Below are positions 34,402-44,105 of a stretch of DNA of 64,000 bases, piece by piece; position 1 is the first letter of the stretch, and each line of letters starts with the position of its first letter. The translations under genes and the position numbers were made by a program. The stretch covers positions 1 through 64,000 of the forward strand of contig NZ_JAGGNA010000001.1 in assembly GCF_017875765.1 (NCBI RefSeq), in the 5' to 3' direction. Below the pieces are notes generated by a model that did not search any database, was not told the origin of the DNA, and saw nothing but the letters and a program-made list of their open reading frames with translations. The stretch comes from Flavobacterium sp. CG_23.5 (lineage in GTDB: Bacteria; Bacteroidota; Bacteroidia; Flavobacteriales; Flavobacteriaceae).

Positions 34402-37400
34402 TTAAAGATTTTGATGTATTTTATAAGCTAAATTATTAAGACCTCCTATGAGAGGGTAAAAAAACAATGTTTCCATAAGCTCCTCGTCTTGATTTCCTTT
34501 TAACTCCGCTTTTTTAGAATCGATTCCTTTCTTAACATTGTCAACAACGTCCTCTTTTAGGTAATTCTTATAGTTTTCAAAGTGAGAAGGGTTTATACCA
34601 AGTTCATCACTAAATTTGAACTTACTATTAATGCTAAAGAACCAATCTATAAAGCTGATATATTCATCAGCGACATTTTTATAAAAGATGTCGTTTAAGT
34701 CGGGGTATTTTATTTTATTTTCATTGTTAAATGCAAGATTATTGCTTCCTATATAGATGGTTTCAATATCTTTAATGTTTAAATCTCTATCTTCAGGATT
34801 TTGAAATAAAGCACCAATACAACTAATTTCTTTCGGGTTATTAACTTTTTTTAAATCAATCTTTGTTTTATTCTCGTTAACCAGCACATCGTCAAAAATA
34901 GTTTGAGACAGCTTTTGTAATGCAGCATCACTACCTATTAAGTTTAGAATTTTAGAACCTGTCCCGCTAAAAGTTATATATCTTGGCGAAACAATATCCT
35001 TATCTTTCATTAATTTGGCAATATGATATAAAATTGCAGCGTAAAATAGTGTAACTACAACCTTCAAATCAATGTCTTTATTCAAATCTTTTGAAAATGA
35101 AATAGGTGCAGCTTTACTTACTACTTGATCATTTCCTTCTAAAGAAAGTAAGAATGAAATTATTTCTTCTGATTTTCTATTTTGATTTAAGACATCCAAA
35201 ACACTTTTCAATCCATACAATCCATTACTATCTAACAGACTCGAATATTTTTCTGTATATTTTTGTACAAAACCATTCATGTTTGAATTTCTGTCTCCAA
35301 AAGCATCTCCAAAAAGAGCATTTCCAGCAAAACGAAATGAAGTTGCCAAAAATGGCTTATTTCCTTTATAGATTACAACATCTGTCGTACCACCACCTAT
35401 ATCTATTGAAACAACAGAATTACTCCCAGCGGAAACCCCCATTTCGTTTCTGAAATAGTAAAATGGCGTTATAGATTCAGCAACCTTAATAGGCGCTTTT
35501 ACCTTATTGATATGTTTTTCAAATAATTCAGTCCAGATAACTTGCAATTGATTTATCTTGAAAGAAGACATACTAGTTGGATACATCCAAATAAGCTCCG
35601 TTTTTTCTAAACTGCCTTTTTCTAAAAGAACTTTATTTTTTATTAATAGTATAATCTTTTCCAGAAACGTTTCAATGCGTTTCTCGTTGTGATCTGTCGA
35701 TTCCCATTTTAAATTAGATACAATTTTAGTATTACTCGGAGCTACTTTTTTCCCGTAGTAAAAGGGAATATTTGTATCTGCCAACGAGTGGACGGCTTTA
35801 TTATAATCTAATTCTTCATTATTGCTTATAACAGTTCTGGTTGGAAAGAAATTAATTATTTTAGGTATTTGCTCAAGTTCAATATGCTCTTCAAGCAGTC
35901 CTAAGTTTGAGTTTCTGAATAATTTTTCAGTATGCTCATTCATTAAAAATAAAGGTTCAATTTGACTATCACTAGGAGAGATTTCAAATTTCATAGCGTT
36001 GCCATTATCTTTTTTATATTCGATATGAGTATTAGTTGTGCCGAAATCAATAGCAAAGGTAAACTGTGAAACACCAGAGGGTTCTTTTAAGAGTGGAATT
36101 AGAATTCCTTTTGCCCATTGGTGTCGTATTTCTATAAACTCAAAATTTTCAAGAACTGTATGGTAATTACTATCTAGTTGAGCTCCTTTTTTGCGGTCAC
36201 TTCGCTTTGATGGTAAAAGGTTATTTTTAACTTCTCCTCCTTGATTGTAAAAAGAGAGATTGTATTCGCTATGACTATAAAGGTTATGATTATCAATGTT
36301 CATAACTCCTACACGGTAAGACGGTGTACCTTGCGTGGATTTTAAAAATGGATAGATTGTAATGTTGAACCTGTTTTCAATGATTGCACCTACATTTCTA
36401 ATAGTATCTGGTTCTGCCAATTGATGTTCCTGAACAGCCCGTTTGTAAATTCTAGAATAAGTGATGTATTTATTGTCTCGGACGGGTACTCTGAGTGTAA
36501 CACTCACACTAGCATTAATACCTTCTTTAATTTCAACCGTCTTTTTGCCATCAGGCATAACCCCCATTAGATCTTTTATGTTGAAATAATCAAAATATAT
36601 TTTTTTTATTGGGAGCAAATATCCTTTATTTGACCCTTCTATAAGATTACCTGTGAAGTATTTTTCATGGTCAATAGAATAGGGAGTAGTAATGATATAG
36701 TCTTCAAAAAAATCTCCAATAGTTAAATAAGGATATATTGAATCATCGAAAGGAAGCTTTCTTTCTTTTAATGGTTTATCGTCAAAAAAATCTGCTCTAT
36801 TTTTTTTATCCCAAAGGGCAGTAGTATAAATAATTTTTTCAGAAAAATCATCAATTGGCAGTACTAAGGGTTTTATTACATCTTTACATTTATGAGAATC
36901 AATAACAAAACCACTATTATCCTGAATATTAGATGGGCGCTCCGTCTTTTTACGAAGTGGAAAGTCTAATATTTCTACAATACTTCCATCTGTGCCAGTA
37001 GTTAGTTTTTCAAATTCAGAATTGAAGTTTTCTAAAGTGTAGTTGTTTAAAATGTTTCTTTGTTCATGAGTCAGCATTTTATAATTCATTTCTAAATAAT
37101 CATCTACAGCTTTAAAAAGCGGATTAAATCTAGGCATGAATTTTCGGATACCGAAAATAAATTTCACGTAATTAAAATCTCTTTTATATAATGGTTGGTA
37201 CTGATCATCAAAAACAATATCAGTTCCAAATCTAATATCTATGTTTAATTTATTAGCGGAAGTAAAAAACAAACTTGCAGGTGAAGTACCTCCAATAATA
37301 TTCAGTTCATTGTTACCTAATTTATAATTTAAGAGATAAAGTCTTTCAATTTTATCAAAATTGTAAGCTTTAGCGTCTTGCTCTAAATACAGTTTTAGTG

Positions 37401-37779
37401 TTTCACCTAATAATCGATGTTTTTTACTCGAAGATTTTAATAGTTTATTTAAATCATTGGTTTTATCCCAAATTATTATATTTATTTTTTCTTTTAATTT
37501 ATCGATATTGAAAAATATTTCACCTACATCAAAACAATCGGATACCATTTTATGAAAAATAGTTTTGCCGTCAACTTCATTTGAATTTACCAAGTTTTCA
37601 AATGCAGTTTTAACTAGGTCTATTCTTGCAAAGGGACTAGGTATGGAGGTGATTTCTTTATTTGCAGATGATCCGCTAGGATCTTGGATAGCTTCTATGG
37701 CATTTTTACCATAGGCTGTTGATGTTTGCCAATCTTCAATATTATTGCTACCATCATGGAATCTAAATACTTTTGCCAT
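34402..37779 (-). CDS. Large actin/Hsp70-like ATPase (SrfB-like?)
   Basis: 1125 residues. The phosphate-binding loops of the actin/Hsp70 fold are clear: FAIDFGTTNTHIEY near residue 577 and VVSIDIGGGTTDVVIYKG near 790, plus an ITFSGTGSKIL adenosine motif near 935. About 570 residues precede the ATPase and have no recognised domain. The size and central ATPase recall SrfB-type proteins, but I cannot confirm that. The gene lies 5 bp after the tubulin-like gene, so the cell makes an actin-like and a tubulin-like protein from one message. A chaperone-like or filament role is possible. Confidence 0.75.
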   Translation of the reverse strand: MAKVFRFHDGSNNIEDWQTSTAYGKNAIEAIQDPSGSSANKEITSIPSPFARIDLVKTAFENLVNSNEVDGKTIFHKMVSDCFDVGEIFFNIDKLKEKINIIIWDKTNDLNKLLKSSSKKHRLLGETLKLYLEQDAKAYNFDKIERLYLLNYKLGNNELNIIGGTSPASLFFTSANKLNIDIRFGTDIVFDDQYQPLYKRDFNYVKFIFGIRKFMPRFNPLFKAVDDYLEMNYKMLTHEQRNILNNYTLENFNSEFEKLTTGTDGSIVEILDFPLRKKTERPSNIQDNSGFVIDSHKCKDVIKPLVLPIDDFSEKIIYTTALWDKKNRADFFDDKPLKERKLPFDDSIYPYLTIGDFFEDYIITTPYSIDHEKYFTGNLIEGSNKGYLLPIKKIYFDYFNIKDLMGVMPDGKKTVEIKEGINASVSVTLRVPVRDNKYITYSRIYKRAVQEHQLAEPDTIRNVGAIIENRFNITIYPFLKSTQGTPSYRVGVMNIDNHNLYSHSEYNLSFYNQGGEVKNNLLPSKRSDRKKGAQLDSNYHTVLENFEFIEIRHQWAKGILIPLLKEPSGVSQFTFAIDFGTTNTHIEYKKDNGNAMKFEISPSDSQIEPLFLMNEHTEKLFRNSNLGLLEEHIELEQIPKIINFFPTRTVISNNEELDYNKAVHSLADTNIPFYYGKKVAPSNTKIVSNLKWESTDHNEKRIETFLEKIILLIKNKVLLEKGSLEKTELIWMYPTSMSSFKINQLQVIWTELFEKHINKVKAPIKVAESITPFYYFRNEMGVSAGSNSVVSIDIGGGTTDVVIYKGNKPFLATSFRFAGNALFGDAFGDRNSNMNGFVQKYTEKYSSLLDSNGLYGLKSVLDVLNQNRKSEEIISFLLSLEGNDQVVSKAAPISFSKDLNKDIDLKVVVTLFYAAILYHIAKLMKDKDIVSPRYITFSGTGSKILNLIGSDAALQKLSQTIFDDVLVNENKTKIDLKKVNNPKEISCIGALFQNPEDRDLNIKDIETIYIGSNNLAFNNENKIKYPDLNDIFYKNVADEYISFIDWFFSINSKFKFSDELGINPSHFENYKNYLKEDVVDNVKKGIDSKKAELKGNQDEELMETLFFYPLIGGLNNLAYKIHQNL

Positions 37780-37784
37780 TATAC

Positions 37785-39224
37785 TTAAAAGTTAAATTTT
37801 TCTGTTACTAAAGCTTCTGTTGTAGTGTAAAATAAGTCCATGAACTGTTGTTCCTTGGATCCAGTATTAGTTGTTGTCTTATCTTGTTTAGAAAGCATAT
37901 AATTATAACGATTATAGTTTTTTCCACCAGATTCTAACCATCCAATATTTGGTCTAATACCTTTTACCATTTCAAATAAATTGGTGTCATTAACATCCAA
38001 GTTTAATGGGGAGAAACTTCTTTGATTATAATTCATTTCATTCAACCATTCTAAATAGTATTGATTGAATTTTTTTAAATAATTACTATAAAAAGGTTGT
38101 GTTAAAAGTGTAGTTGTATTTAAATTTTTTGCCCAAGTTTGGTCTGAACTACCTTGAATTTGATCCCTTAAATAAACTAAAAATTGAGTATATTGGGTTA
38201 ATGGTTTTTTTAGAAGTATTTGAGTTAGATCCCCTAGATTTTCATAAATAATAGATTGTGAATTAGATTTAATTCCAAATTCTTTATAAATTGGATTTTC
38301 TGCCTTTCCTTCATAATTACTTAATTCAGTTGATTCAGTTTTAGCGAAATCAATTATTGAAAGTGCCGCAACAATTTCAAGGAAATGGGCATCATTTTTT
38401 TGATTTACAGAACCCTCGACATTGGGATAGTCTTTTGTTAAATCATCACCTAAATAATATAAAGCATTTACTGAATTATTGCCACTAATATTTTCTTCAT
38501 AATAGGACAAAGCGGCTTTTGTTTTTGAGATAAAAGTAGATTTATCAATTTTACTATCTTCATCAGGAGCCACCCCAAAATAAGGAAGCATTGTGATAGC
38601 TCCTATAGGAGCATCTTGAAGATATTTCCATGTGGGCAAATCATGATCAGCTCCCCTTATATTTTTCACTAATAACGGAAAGCCAGCAGCACCAGTACCG
38701 CCAAAAATCGAACTTATGATAAAAATCCTATCATCTTGATTGAAAGACGATGCAAACTTTAGAAAATCTTCTGATTGTTTGAACTGGTTTAGTACTACGC
38801 TTCCAATATTTGGGTTTCCCTTGAAACCAACCTCCATGTCAGAGTTTAGGTTTTCTTCTGAAAACAATAAATTTATTAAAGCTTTATTATTGTCATCTAA
38901 ACCACTGTATTCAATATAATCTTTAAATCGATCGTTTTTAATATCGCTTAATGTAAGTCTAAAGTTTTGGGTAATATTAGAAATTTTAGTTTTGTAAAAT
39001 TGATTTTTATCTACATCAGAAAAGCTCAACTTATTGTGAATGTTTTGATAGTTTTTTAAAATATCTATTGTACGTGTAACGTCACCATTAGCTTCATCCG
39101 GATCAATAATAATAGGTACTACTTCATATTGATTAATATCTACACCAGTCGCCAAAAGCATTGCCAGTGATTTTATCACTCTTGAACCAGTCCCGCCAAT
39201 TCCAAATACATATAATTTTGCCAT
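37785..39224 (-). CDS. Tubulin/FtsZ-like GTPase
   Basis: 479 residues. The N-terminal YVFGIGGTGSRVIKSLAML and the central SSIFGGTGAAGFPLLVKNI correspond to the first nucleotide-binding loop and the tubulin G-box (GGTGxG). An Asp-rich IIIDPDEANGD strand follows the first loop. It resembles the Pfam group called tubulin-like rather than FtsZ itself, which is coded in the division cluster. Filament formation is unproven. It is tightly packed with the actin-like gene (5 bp) and a membrane protein gene (10 bp). Confidence 0.78.
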   Translation of the reverse strand: MAKLYVFGIGGTGSRVIKSLAMLLATGVDINQYEVVPIIIDPDEANGDVTRTIDILKNYQNIHNKLSFSDVDKNQFYKTKISNITQNFRLTLSDIKNDRFKDYIEYSGLDDNNKALINLLFSEENLNSDMEVGFKGNPNIGSVVLNQFKQSEDFLKFASSFNQDDRIFIISSIFGGTGAAGFPLLVKNIRGADHDLPTWKYLQDAPIGAITMLPYFGVAPDEDSKIDKSTFISKTKAALSYYEENISGNNSVNALYYLGDDLTKDYPNVEGSVNQKNDAHFLEIVAALSIIDFAKTESTELSNYEGKAENPIYKEFGIKSNSQSIIYENLGDLTQILLKKPLTQYTQFLVYLRDQIQGSSDQTWAKNLNTTTLLTQPFYSNYLKKFNQYYLEWLNEMNYNQRSFSPLNLDVNDTNLFEMVKGIRPNIGWLESGGKNYNRYNYMLSKQDKTTTNTGSKEQQFMDLFYTTTEALVTEKFNF

Positions 39225-39234
39225 AATTTATTTT

Positions 39235-39663
39235 TTAAAAAGGTGTTTTACTAGCACGAACACTTTTGAATTTTAATACTATTGAAAAAAAGAAACTGAA
39301 AATTACTGTCCACAGTAAGTTTACCATTGAGAAATTGATATGATCTGTTATAGAGTGGGGATTACCATCTGATGAAGTGGAATAAAAGTCTTCCATTGCG
39401 GTAACACTATAGAAGTAAGCGGAAATAAAATTCACTATACCAATTACCAAAAGCCAAATAAACCAATACCTTTTTTTAAAAAAACCATTATAATTTGAAA
39501 TGAAATAGTAATAGCTTGCAATAAGTACAAAAGACGTGCTGAGCATAATAAATCCTATTATTGAAAAGATTCCTGACTCGTACATGTCATCAGAAAAGTT
39601 TTGAATATAAAATAAATCTAAAGGATGAAATCCATCATATAAGGTTGCGAAAAAATCATTCAT
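39235..39663 (-). CDS. Four-helix membrane protein
   Basis: 142 residues with four predicted helices (GIFSIIGFIMLSTSFVLIAS, YWFIWLLVIGIVNFISAYFY, VNLLWTVIFSFFFSIVLKF and a weaker one before them). No family is recognised. It is packed between the lipoprotein gene (2 bp) and the tubulin-like gene (10 bp), so it is probably a membrane anchor or subunit of the same complex. Confidence 0.65.
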   Translation of the reverse strand: MNDFFATLYDGFHPLDLFYIQNFSDDMYESGIFSIIGFIMLSTSFVLIASYYYFISNYNGFFKKRYWFIWLLVIGIVNFISAYFYSVTAMEDFYSTSSDGNPHSITDHINFSMVNLLWTVIFSFFFSIVLKFKSVRASKTPF

Positions 39664-39665
39664 AA

Positions 39666-41147
39666 TTATTTTTTAATGTTAATGGTTAGTTCTAAATAGT
39701 TATTGTTTTTTGACTGTGTTTCGTATGCTTCACTAATTCCCTCAATTAAGTACTTTATTCCAAATGTACTATTAGGGCTTTTTAAAATATTACTATCATC
39801 ATTGGTACTGGTAGTATAAACCCAATTTGGAATTTGTTTGTTTAAAGTGAAAGATAGATTTGTGAAATTTGGTTTAGTAGATTCAAATACAATATAATGC
39901 GTTGGTTCTGCTTTAGCTTTGGAAAGCATATTTATTGAAGAAGCTCCAAGCTGTTTTTTGTCGAACTTATATATGCCTTTTATTTTATAATCACCTTCTC
40001 TAATTCTATAATTAGATTTGTCAGATACATAACTATCTTCAATAGGCACGTTGCTTAAGTCTAATGCTACTGAAAAAATAAAGCTAGAGCTATTTCTATT
40101 ATTTATTGAAACGTCTTCAATGCCCTGCACTGCTCCATTATTTTTGTATTCTCTGTCAGGTTTATATCTACCGGAATCTTCCTTCGTGTCTATTACAGAA
40201 TAATAAACTTCTTTAGAATAGTCTTTTAATGTTAAGTTGTATATATTCTCAAATCCTTCTACTTTGTTTTTTGATAGCTCAATATTTGAATTAAATTTCG
40301 TCATCGCTTTTTCACTTCCAATTATACTCATATAATAGGGCCTAGATATATTATTTAATTGTGTTTTTTTATTGTCTTTGTCATAATAGGTGCCATTAAA
40401 TGACGAGTTCAATTTCACAATAGTTGTAGCCAATGTCTCTTTGTTTTTGAATTTTGTCAAAAAAGCATCTTTGGTTAAACTTTTTTGGTCACTTAGTAAA
40501 TCCTCTGTTTTATTTCCTTCTATAGAATAAATGCAATCTGATAAAAGAATTGAAATTGTGTTTTGGGATGTTTTTGTCAATATTTGTTTGAAAATATTAT
40601 TCAAATTGCTTGAATAAGTGTCGCCTACTTTGAATGTTTTTGTGTTAAGAGAATTTGAAAAATTCACGATATTACCCTCAATATTAGTCGGATATATAGC
40701 AGAATTGATAAAATTTATTTTTAAATTCTTTTCATCATAATAATACTTTAGCATTACTAATAAATCACGAATTGCCCCTTTGAATTGAGTGTTTCCTTGC
40801 ACATAGCCATTCATACTACCCGAATTTTCGATATAAACATTGACAAAATAATCTTTAGATTCATCAACATTATTTCTTTTTTCAACTTTTTCGCCTTCTT
40901 TTTCTAAAAATGAAATCAATTTTACTTCATCAAAACTTCCATTTGTAAAAAATTTTTTAAATTTTCTTTCGTTGTCAAAAAGTTTTATGTGATCAATTAA
41001 TTTGTCTAATTCATCTACGGTTATTTTGGAGTCACTTTTAGAATATTCCAAATAGGAATCTTCAAAGACGTCATATTCGCCACCACAACCAATAGTAGTT
41101 AAGAGAAGAGTAAAGAGTAAGAATCTAAATAGTTTATTCATTGTCAT
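39666..41147 (-). CDS. VWA-like lipoprotein
   Basis: 493 residues. The leader ends at a lipobox (LLLTTIGCGG), so it is a lipoprotein. Residues about 100-290 look like a von Willebrand A domain: FVNVYIENSGSMNGYV aligns with the MIDAS DxSxS motif, with Glu in place of the first Asp, and ISILLSDCIYSI matches the later LSD strand. A beta-rich C-terminal half follows. VWA domains bind protein partners, often through a metal. Here it could sense envelope contact or an incoming particle. Its stop overlaps the DUF805 gene boundary by 1 bp. Confidence 0.7.
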   Translation of the reverse strand: MTMNKLFRFLLFTLLLTTIGCGGEYDVFEDSYLEYSKSDSKITVDELDKLIDHIKLFDNERKFKKFFTNGSFDEVKLISFLEKEGEKVEKRNNVDESKDYFVNVYIENSGSMNGYVQGNTQFKGAIRDLLVMLKYYYDEKNLKINFINSAIYPTNIEGNIVNFSNSLNTKTFKVGDTYSSNLNNIFKQILTKTSQNTISILLSDCIYSIEGNKTEDLLSDQKSLTKDAFLTKFKNKETLATTIVKLNSSFNGTYYDKDNKKTQLNNISRPYYMSIIGSEKAMTKFNSNIELSKNKVEGFENIYNLTLKDYSKEVYYSVIDTKEDSGRYKPDREYKNNGAVQGIEDVSINNRNSSSFIFSVALDLSNVPIEDSYVSDKSNYRIREGDYKIKGIYKFDKKQLGASSINMLSKAKAEPTHYIVFESTKPNFTNLSFTLNKQIPNWVYTTSTNDDSNILKSPNSTFGIKYLIEGISEAYETQSKNNNYLELTINIKK

Positions 41148-41776
41148 TATTTTATTTTAATAATAATATTTCCGTCACTCACGTCCAATATATTAATACC
41201 CTCTATTGTTTTTTTAAATTCATTAGAAAGATACTGACTAGTATTGTCATGCGTTATTATAATAGAACCTGTAGAATCCAATAAGGTATTATTTAAACTT
41301 TTAACAAAAGGTATGTTGCGAAGCTGACGCAGTACATCTTGAAAATTACTATGGTTTACATTTCTAACTTCCATGTTAGTAACATTGTTTTTTATTGTAG
41401 AATCATCGTAAACGGGAGGCTTAGCTACTTGTTCCGTTACTGTATTTACTTCAGTTTTTGTATACGCTTTTGGTTCGTTTTTTAATTTAGGATTCTCACC
41501 GTGTTTATTTAAATAGGTATCTCCTTCTATAAACAACATCCCTAACACATAAAATGGAATTATCTGGAACCATCCATTTTTGTCCATGTCATGACACCTC
41601 TTAGCCCCTTGTGCCCATAAAAACCATAACATTGGTATTATTGCCAAGCCCATTCCTGGATTGTCTTTTTTTGTAATTTCGATTATCGCAGTATAAAGTA
41701 TTATATAGATAATGATACTTATTCCATACTCAGTTCTTCTTATTCTACCGTCAAATGAAAAAGGTTTTTTAAACAT
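41147..41776 (-). CDS. DUF805 membrane protein with soluble tail
   Basis: 209 residues. The first ~90 residues are a DUF805 domain: FSFDGRIRRTEYG, three helices, and AKRCHDMDKNGWFQIIPFYV. An added tail (about 100-209) has no known domain and ends in a compact ILDVSDGNIIIKIK beta stretch. DUF805 proteins are small inner-membrane proteins of unknown role, common in prophages and defence loci. It overlaps the lipoprotein gene by 1 bp. Confidence 0.8.
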   Translation of the reverse strand: MFKKPFSFDGRIRRTEYGISIIIYIILYTAIIEITKKDNPGMGLAIIPMLWFLWAQGAKRCHDMDKNGWFQIIPFYVLGMLFIEGDTYLNKHGENPKLKNEPKAYTKTEVNTVTEQVAKPPVYDDSTIKNNVTNMEVRNVNHSNFQDVLRQLRNIPFVKSLNNTLLDSTGSIIITHDNTSQYLSNEFKKTIEGINILDVSDGNIIIKIK

Positions 41777-41921
41777 TTAATTCTGATTAAATTAATTTTT
41801 GATGTTTTCTGTTTATAATGATTACAACCAGTCTGTTTACATTAAGCGATGTAAAGAAGAGCATGCACGATTTTTTCACGAAGCTTTTATTTTGAAATAT
41901 TTTTTACCTAAGAAACAGTGA

Positions 41922-42248
41922 TTATAATAACTTTGCTTTTTTAATCTGAAATTCTTCAGCCGATATTATTCCTTTTTCCATTAATCCATGTAATTTTCCT
42001 AATTCTTCCGCGGTGTTTATGTTTCTTGTTTGATAAAGAACTGCGCCTAGATTATATTTTGCATTAAATTTATTTTCATCCATCGTCAGGAAAATAATAA
42101 AATCAACAAAGGCTATTATAGCTGGAATAAATGTCCAACAGAAAATAAGGTAAAGTAGCCCAAGACCACCTTGTCCTAGATAAAAACGATGAACACCGAT
42201 CCCTCCTAAAAAGAAAGCGAAAATTGCAGCTGTTGTTTTATTTTTCAT
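41922..42248 (-). CDS. TM2 plus SHOCT domain membrane protein
   Basis: 108 residues. An N-terminal TM2 domain (FFLGGIGVHRFYLGQGGLGL, second helix IPAIIAFVDFIIFL) is joined to a C-terminal SHOCT helix pair (TAEELGKLHGLMEKGIISAE). It is the first gene of the 13-gene operon, 145 bp before the DUF805 gene. A second promoter in that gap is possible. SHOCT segments are thought to mediate oligomerisation. Confidence 0.85.
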   Translation of the reverse strand: MKNKTTAAIFAFFLGGIGVHRFYLGQGGLGLLYLIFCWTFIPAIIAFVDFIIFLTMDENKFNAKYNLGAVLYQTRNINTAEELGKLHGLMEKGIISAEEFQIKKAKLL

Positions 42249-42412
42249 ATTTTAATGTTTAAGTAGGTCCTACTCGTAAGGATTTTCGGTTACTCCACGT
42301 TTTTGATGGTTTCTGGGCTCCATATGTTTAATAATCATAAAATTTATTAACGAATATCACTTTCGGTTAAGATTTTTTATCAGACCAAACCTACACCCAA
42401 TAAAAAACTATT

Positions 42413-42560
42413 CTTTACGGTTTCCCACATTTGAAGAAAATAAATATCTAATTTGAACTTTATTTACATTTGTTTTGCATCAAATTATAGTCTTTTGATT
42501 GGTAAATTGTAAATTAAGGTGGTTTTAAATGATTTCGCAATACCCACTTTTAGTGATATT
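42413..42560. promoter_or_regulatory. Upstream motifs of the 13-gene operon
   Basis: CTTTACGGTTTCCC (42413-42426) is the reverse complement of the motif at 28806-28819. The 21-bp segment at 42540-42560 is identical to 28907-28927. In both places the 21-mer lies further from the start codon than the 14-mer (starts at 42248 and 28725). The first 11 bases, CTTTACGGTTT, also occur in the adhesin operator at 11687-11697. The rest of the 42249-42608 gap shows no gene. Confidence 0.5.
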
Positions 42561-42608
42561 TAACATTTTTTTAATAATCATTAATTGAGTTTTTCTTTTA
42601 TTAATTAT

Positions 42609-43250
42609 TTAAAAATTAGATGTTTGGATTTGATTATAGTTAAAATAGTTCAAGTATTCTTGGAATTCATGAAAATGAACTATTTCATTTTTCTTACAAT
42701 TGCTTTGTGCAAGTTGTACCAAATGGATGTTTTTGAAGAATATCGTATTTCCTGAAAATTTTTCCAAACTAATGAATATCGCCTGCTGTAGCGTTTTGTT
42801 ACTGCACCGGATAATGTGGTTTTTGAGATGGATATGAATGGTCTGTTTTTTACCGTAATTCTCCACGTTAATTGTAATGAATTTTACCTGATCCTCTTTG
42901 AGATTTATTTCTTGAATGATAAATGGATGATCTAGTTTGTTTATCCTTTTTTCAATGGTTTCTTTTGAGTCTATAAAGGCCGTGAATTTCCATGTTTTTA
43001 ATACTGGAGCATTGTCCACGAGGTCAATAACTTGTTTGAATAATTTTTGATTGCCCTTAGTGGTAATTATTAATTCGAAGTGGTCAGTAGTTCTTTTAGG
43101 AAAGACAATGATAAAGTCTATTTTCCTGTAGTAGTAGTTTAGGTTTTGCTTGATCCAATAACAGATTGTCTCTTGGTTTTCAGTGGAATGATTTAGTAGG
43201 TTTTTGATGGTGTGGTGGTTGTCAAGGAACCAGTTCCAGAAGTTTTTCAT
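42609..43250 (-). CDS. Hypothetical protein
   Basis: 213 residues, basic, rich in Ile, Asn and Phe. Several beta strands alternate with helices (IDFIIVFPKRTTDHFELIIT, VKFITINVENYGKKQTIHIH). There is no signal peptide, membrane helix or known motif. It starts 118 bp downstream of the helicase-loader-like gene on the same strand, and so may belong to the mobile-element module. Function unknown. Confidence 0.55.
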   Translation of the reverse strand: MKNFWNWFLDNHHTIKNLLNHSTENQETICYWIKQNLNYYYRKIDFIIVFPKRTTDHFELIITTKGNQKLFKQVIDLVDNAPVLKTWKFTAFIDSKETIEKRINKLDHPFIIQEINLKEDQVKFITINVENYGKKQTIHIHLKNHIIRCSNKTLQQAIFISLEKFSGNTIFFKNIHLVQLAQSNCKKNEIVHFHEFQEYLNYFNYNQIQTSNF

Positions 43251-43368
43251 TTAATTTTTGTTTCAGGTTTAAAGTTTAAAGTTTTGGGCTGCTTCTCGAT
43301 ATACTTTTTAAGTAAAAAACTTAAAAATCACTCGAAGTGACTCCGTTGTTTATTTCAAACAATCATTG

Positions 43369-43980
43369 TTATCGTTTGTCTTTGTCCGCTTTGTCAAAAG
43401 CGATTAAGTTCAGCATGTTTCTCAAGCGAGATCTGACTCGATTGCCGTAGGCGGTTTCTATTTCGGATGCGGAGAGGTTTGTGGTGATGTGGGTGTAGAT
43501 TTTCTTAGATATAAAAATGTCGTATCTGGAGAGAATAATTTCTGCCATGACATTGCATTCGTTTCCAAAGTATTTGAGGTTCTTTTCGGTGCCTAAATCA
43601 TCGAAACAGTAGTTTTTATGTTCAGCATGGGTGTTGTGTCCATGGCTGTAGCGCTGAATTACTTCATATCCATCTTTGATGAACTCAAAACTAATGTCCC
43701 GGCACGTTTTCATAAAGAACTTTTTATTTGGTTGAGGTACGTAGCGCATCAGAGCCATCAAAGAGGTTTTACCGCAGCCTACTGGGCCAGAAAGAAGAAT
43801 TCCTTTGCTGAGGTCGATTTCAAACTTAGCTGCAGTATATTGATCATCCAGAAAATAGCAAATCAGTTTTGTGATAGTTGTGGTGTCTTGTTCTAAGAAG
43901 TGAAATTTTTCTCCAAAATCCTTTTTGCCTTTTTTTTCTAACCAAGCAATAATTTCTGGATAATTGTATTTTGATGTCAT
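43369..43980 (-). CDS. DnaC/IstB-like P-loop ATPase of a mobile element
   Basis: 203 residues from the Met at 43980. The frame stays open to 44109, but that would overlap the next gene and add an unlikely leader. Walker A is GPVGCGKTSLM, Walker B is YCFDDLGTE, and an ITTNLSASEIETAYG sensor/arginine-finger region follows with RVRSRL. This fits helicase-loader-type ATPases in Bacteroidota elements. Together with the replication-type protein directly upstream it probably supports element replication or mobilisation. Confidence 0.8.
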   Translation of the reverse strand: MTSKYNYPEIIAWLEKKGKKDFGEKFHFLEQDTTTITKLICYFLDDQYTAAKFEIDLSKGILLSGPVGCGKTSLMALMRYVPQPNKKFFMKTCRDISFEFIKDGYEVIQRYSHGHNTHAEHKNYCFDDLGTEKNLKYFGNECNVMAEIILSRYDIFISKKIYTHITTNLSASEIETAYGNRVRSRLRNMLNLIAFDKADKDKR

Positions 43981-44105
43981 AAGGTAGTGGTAAAAGGTTA
44001 GAGATGGGGTTGATAGGTGGTTCTCGATATATTTTTTGTTTCGTTTCACTACACAAAAAAACACTTTCCGAAATAAATTCGAAATAAACGAGACTGACGA
44101 AGAAA

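Noticed and set aside
43844..44056. 70-codon minus-strand frame overlapping the DnaC-like gene
   Set aside because: Lies out of frame within the ATPase gene and its leader; a shadow frame with no domain.
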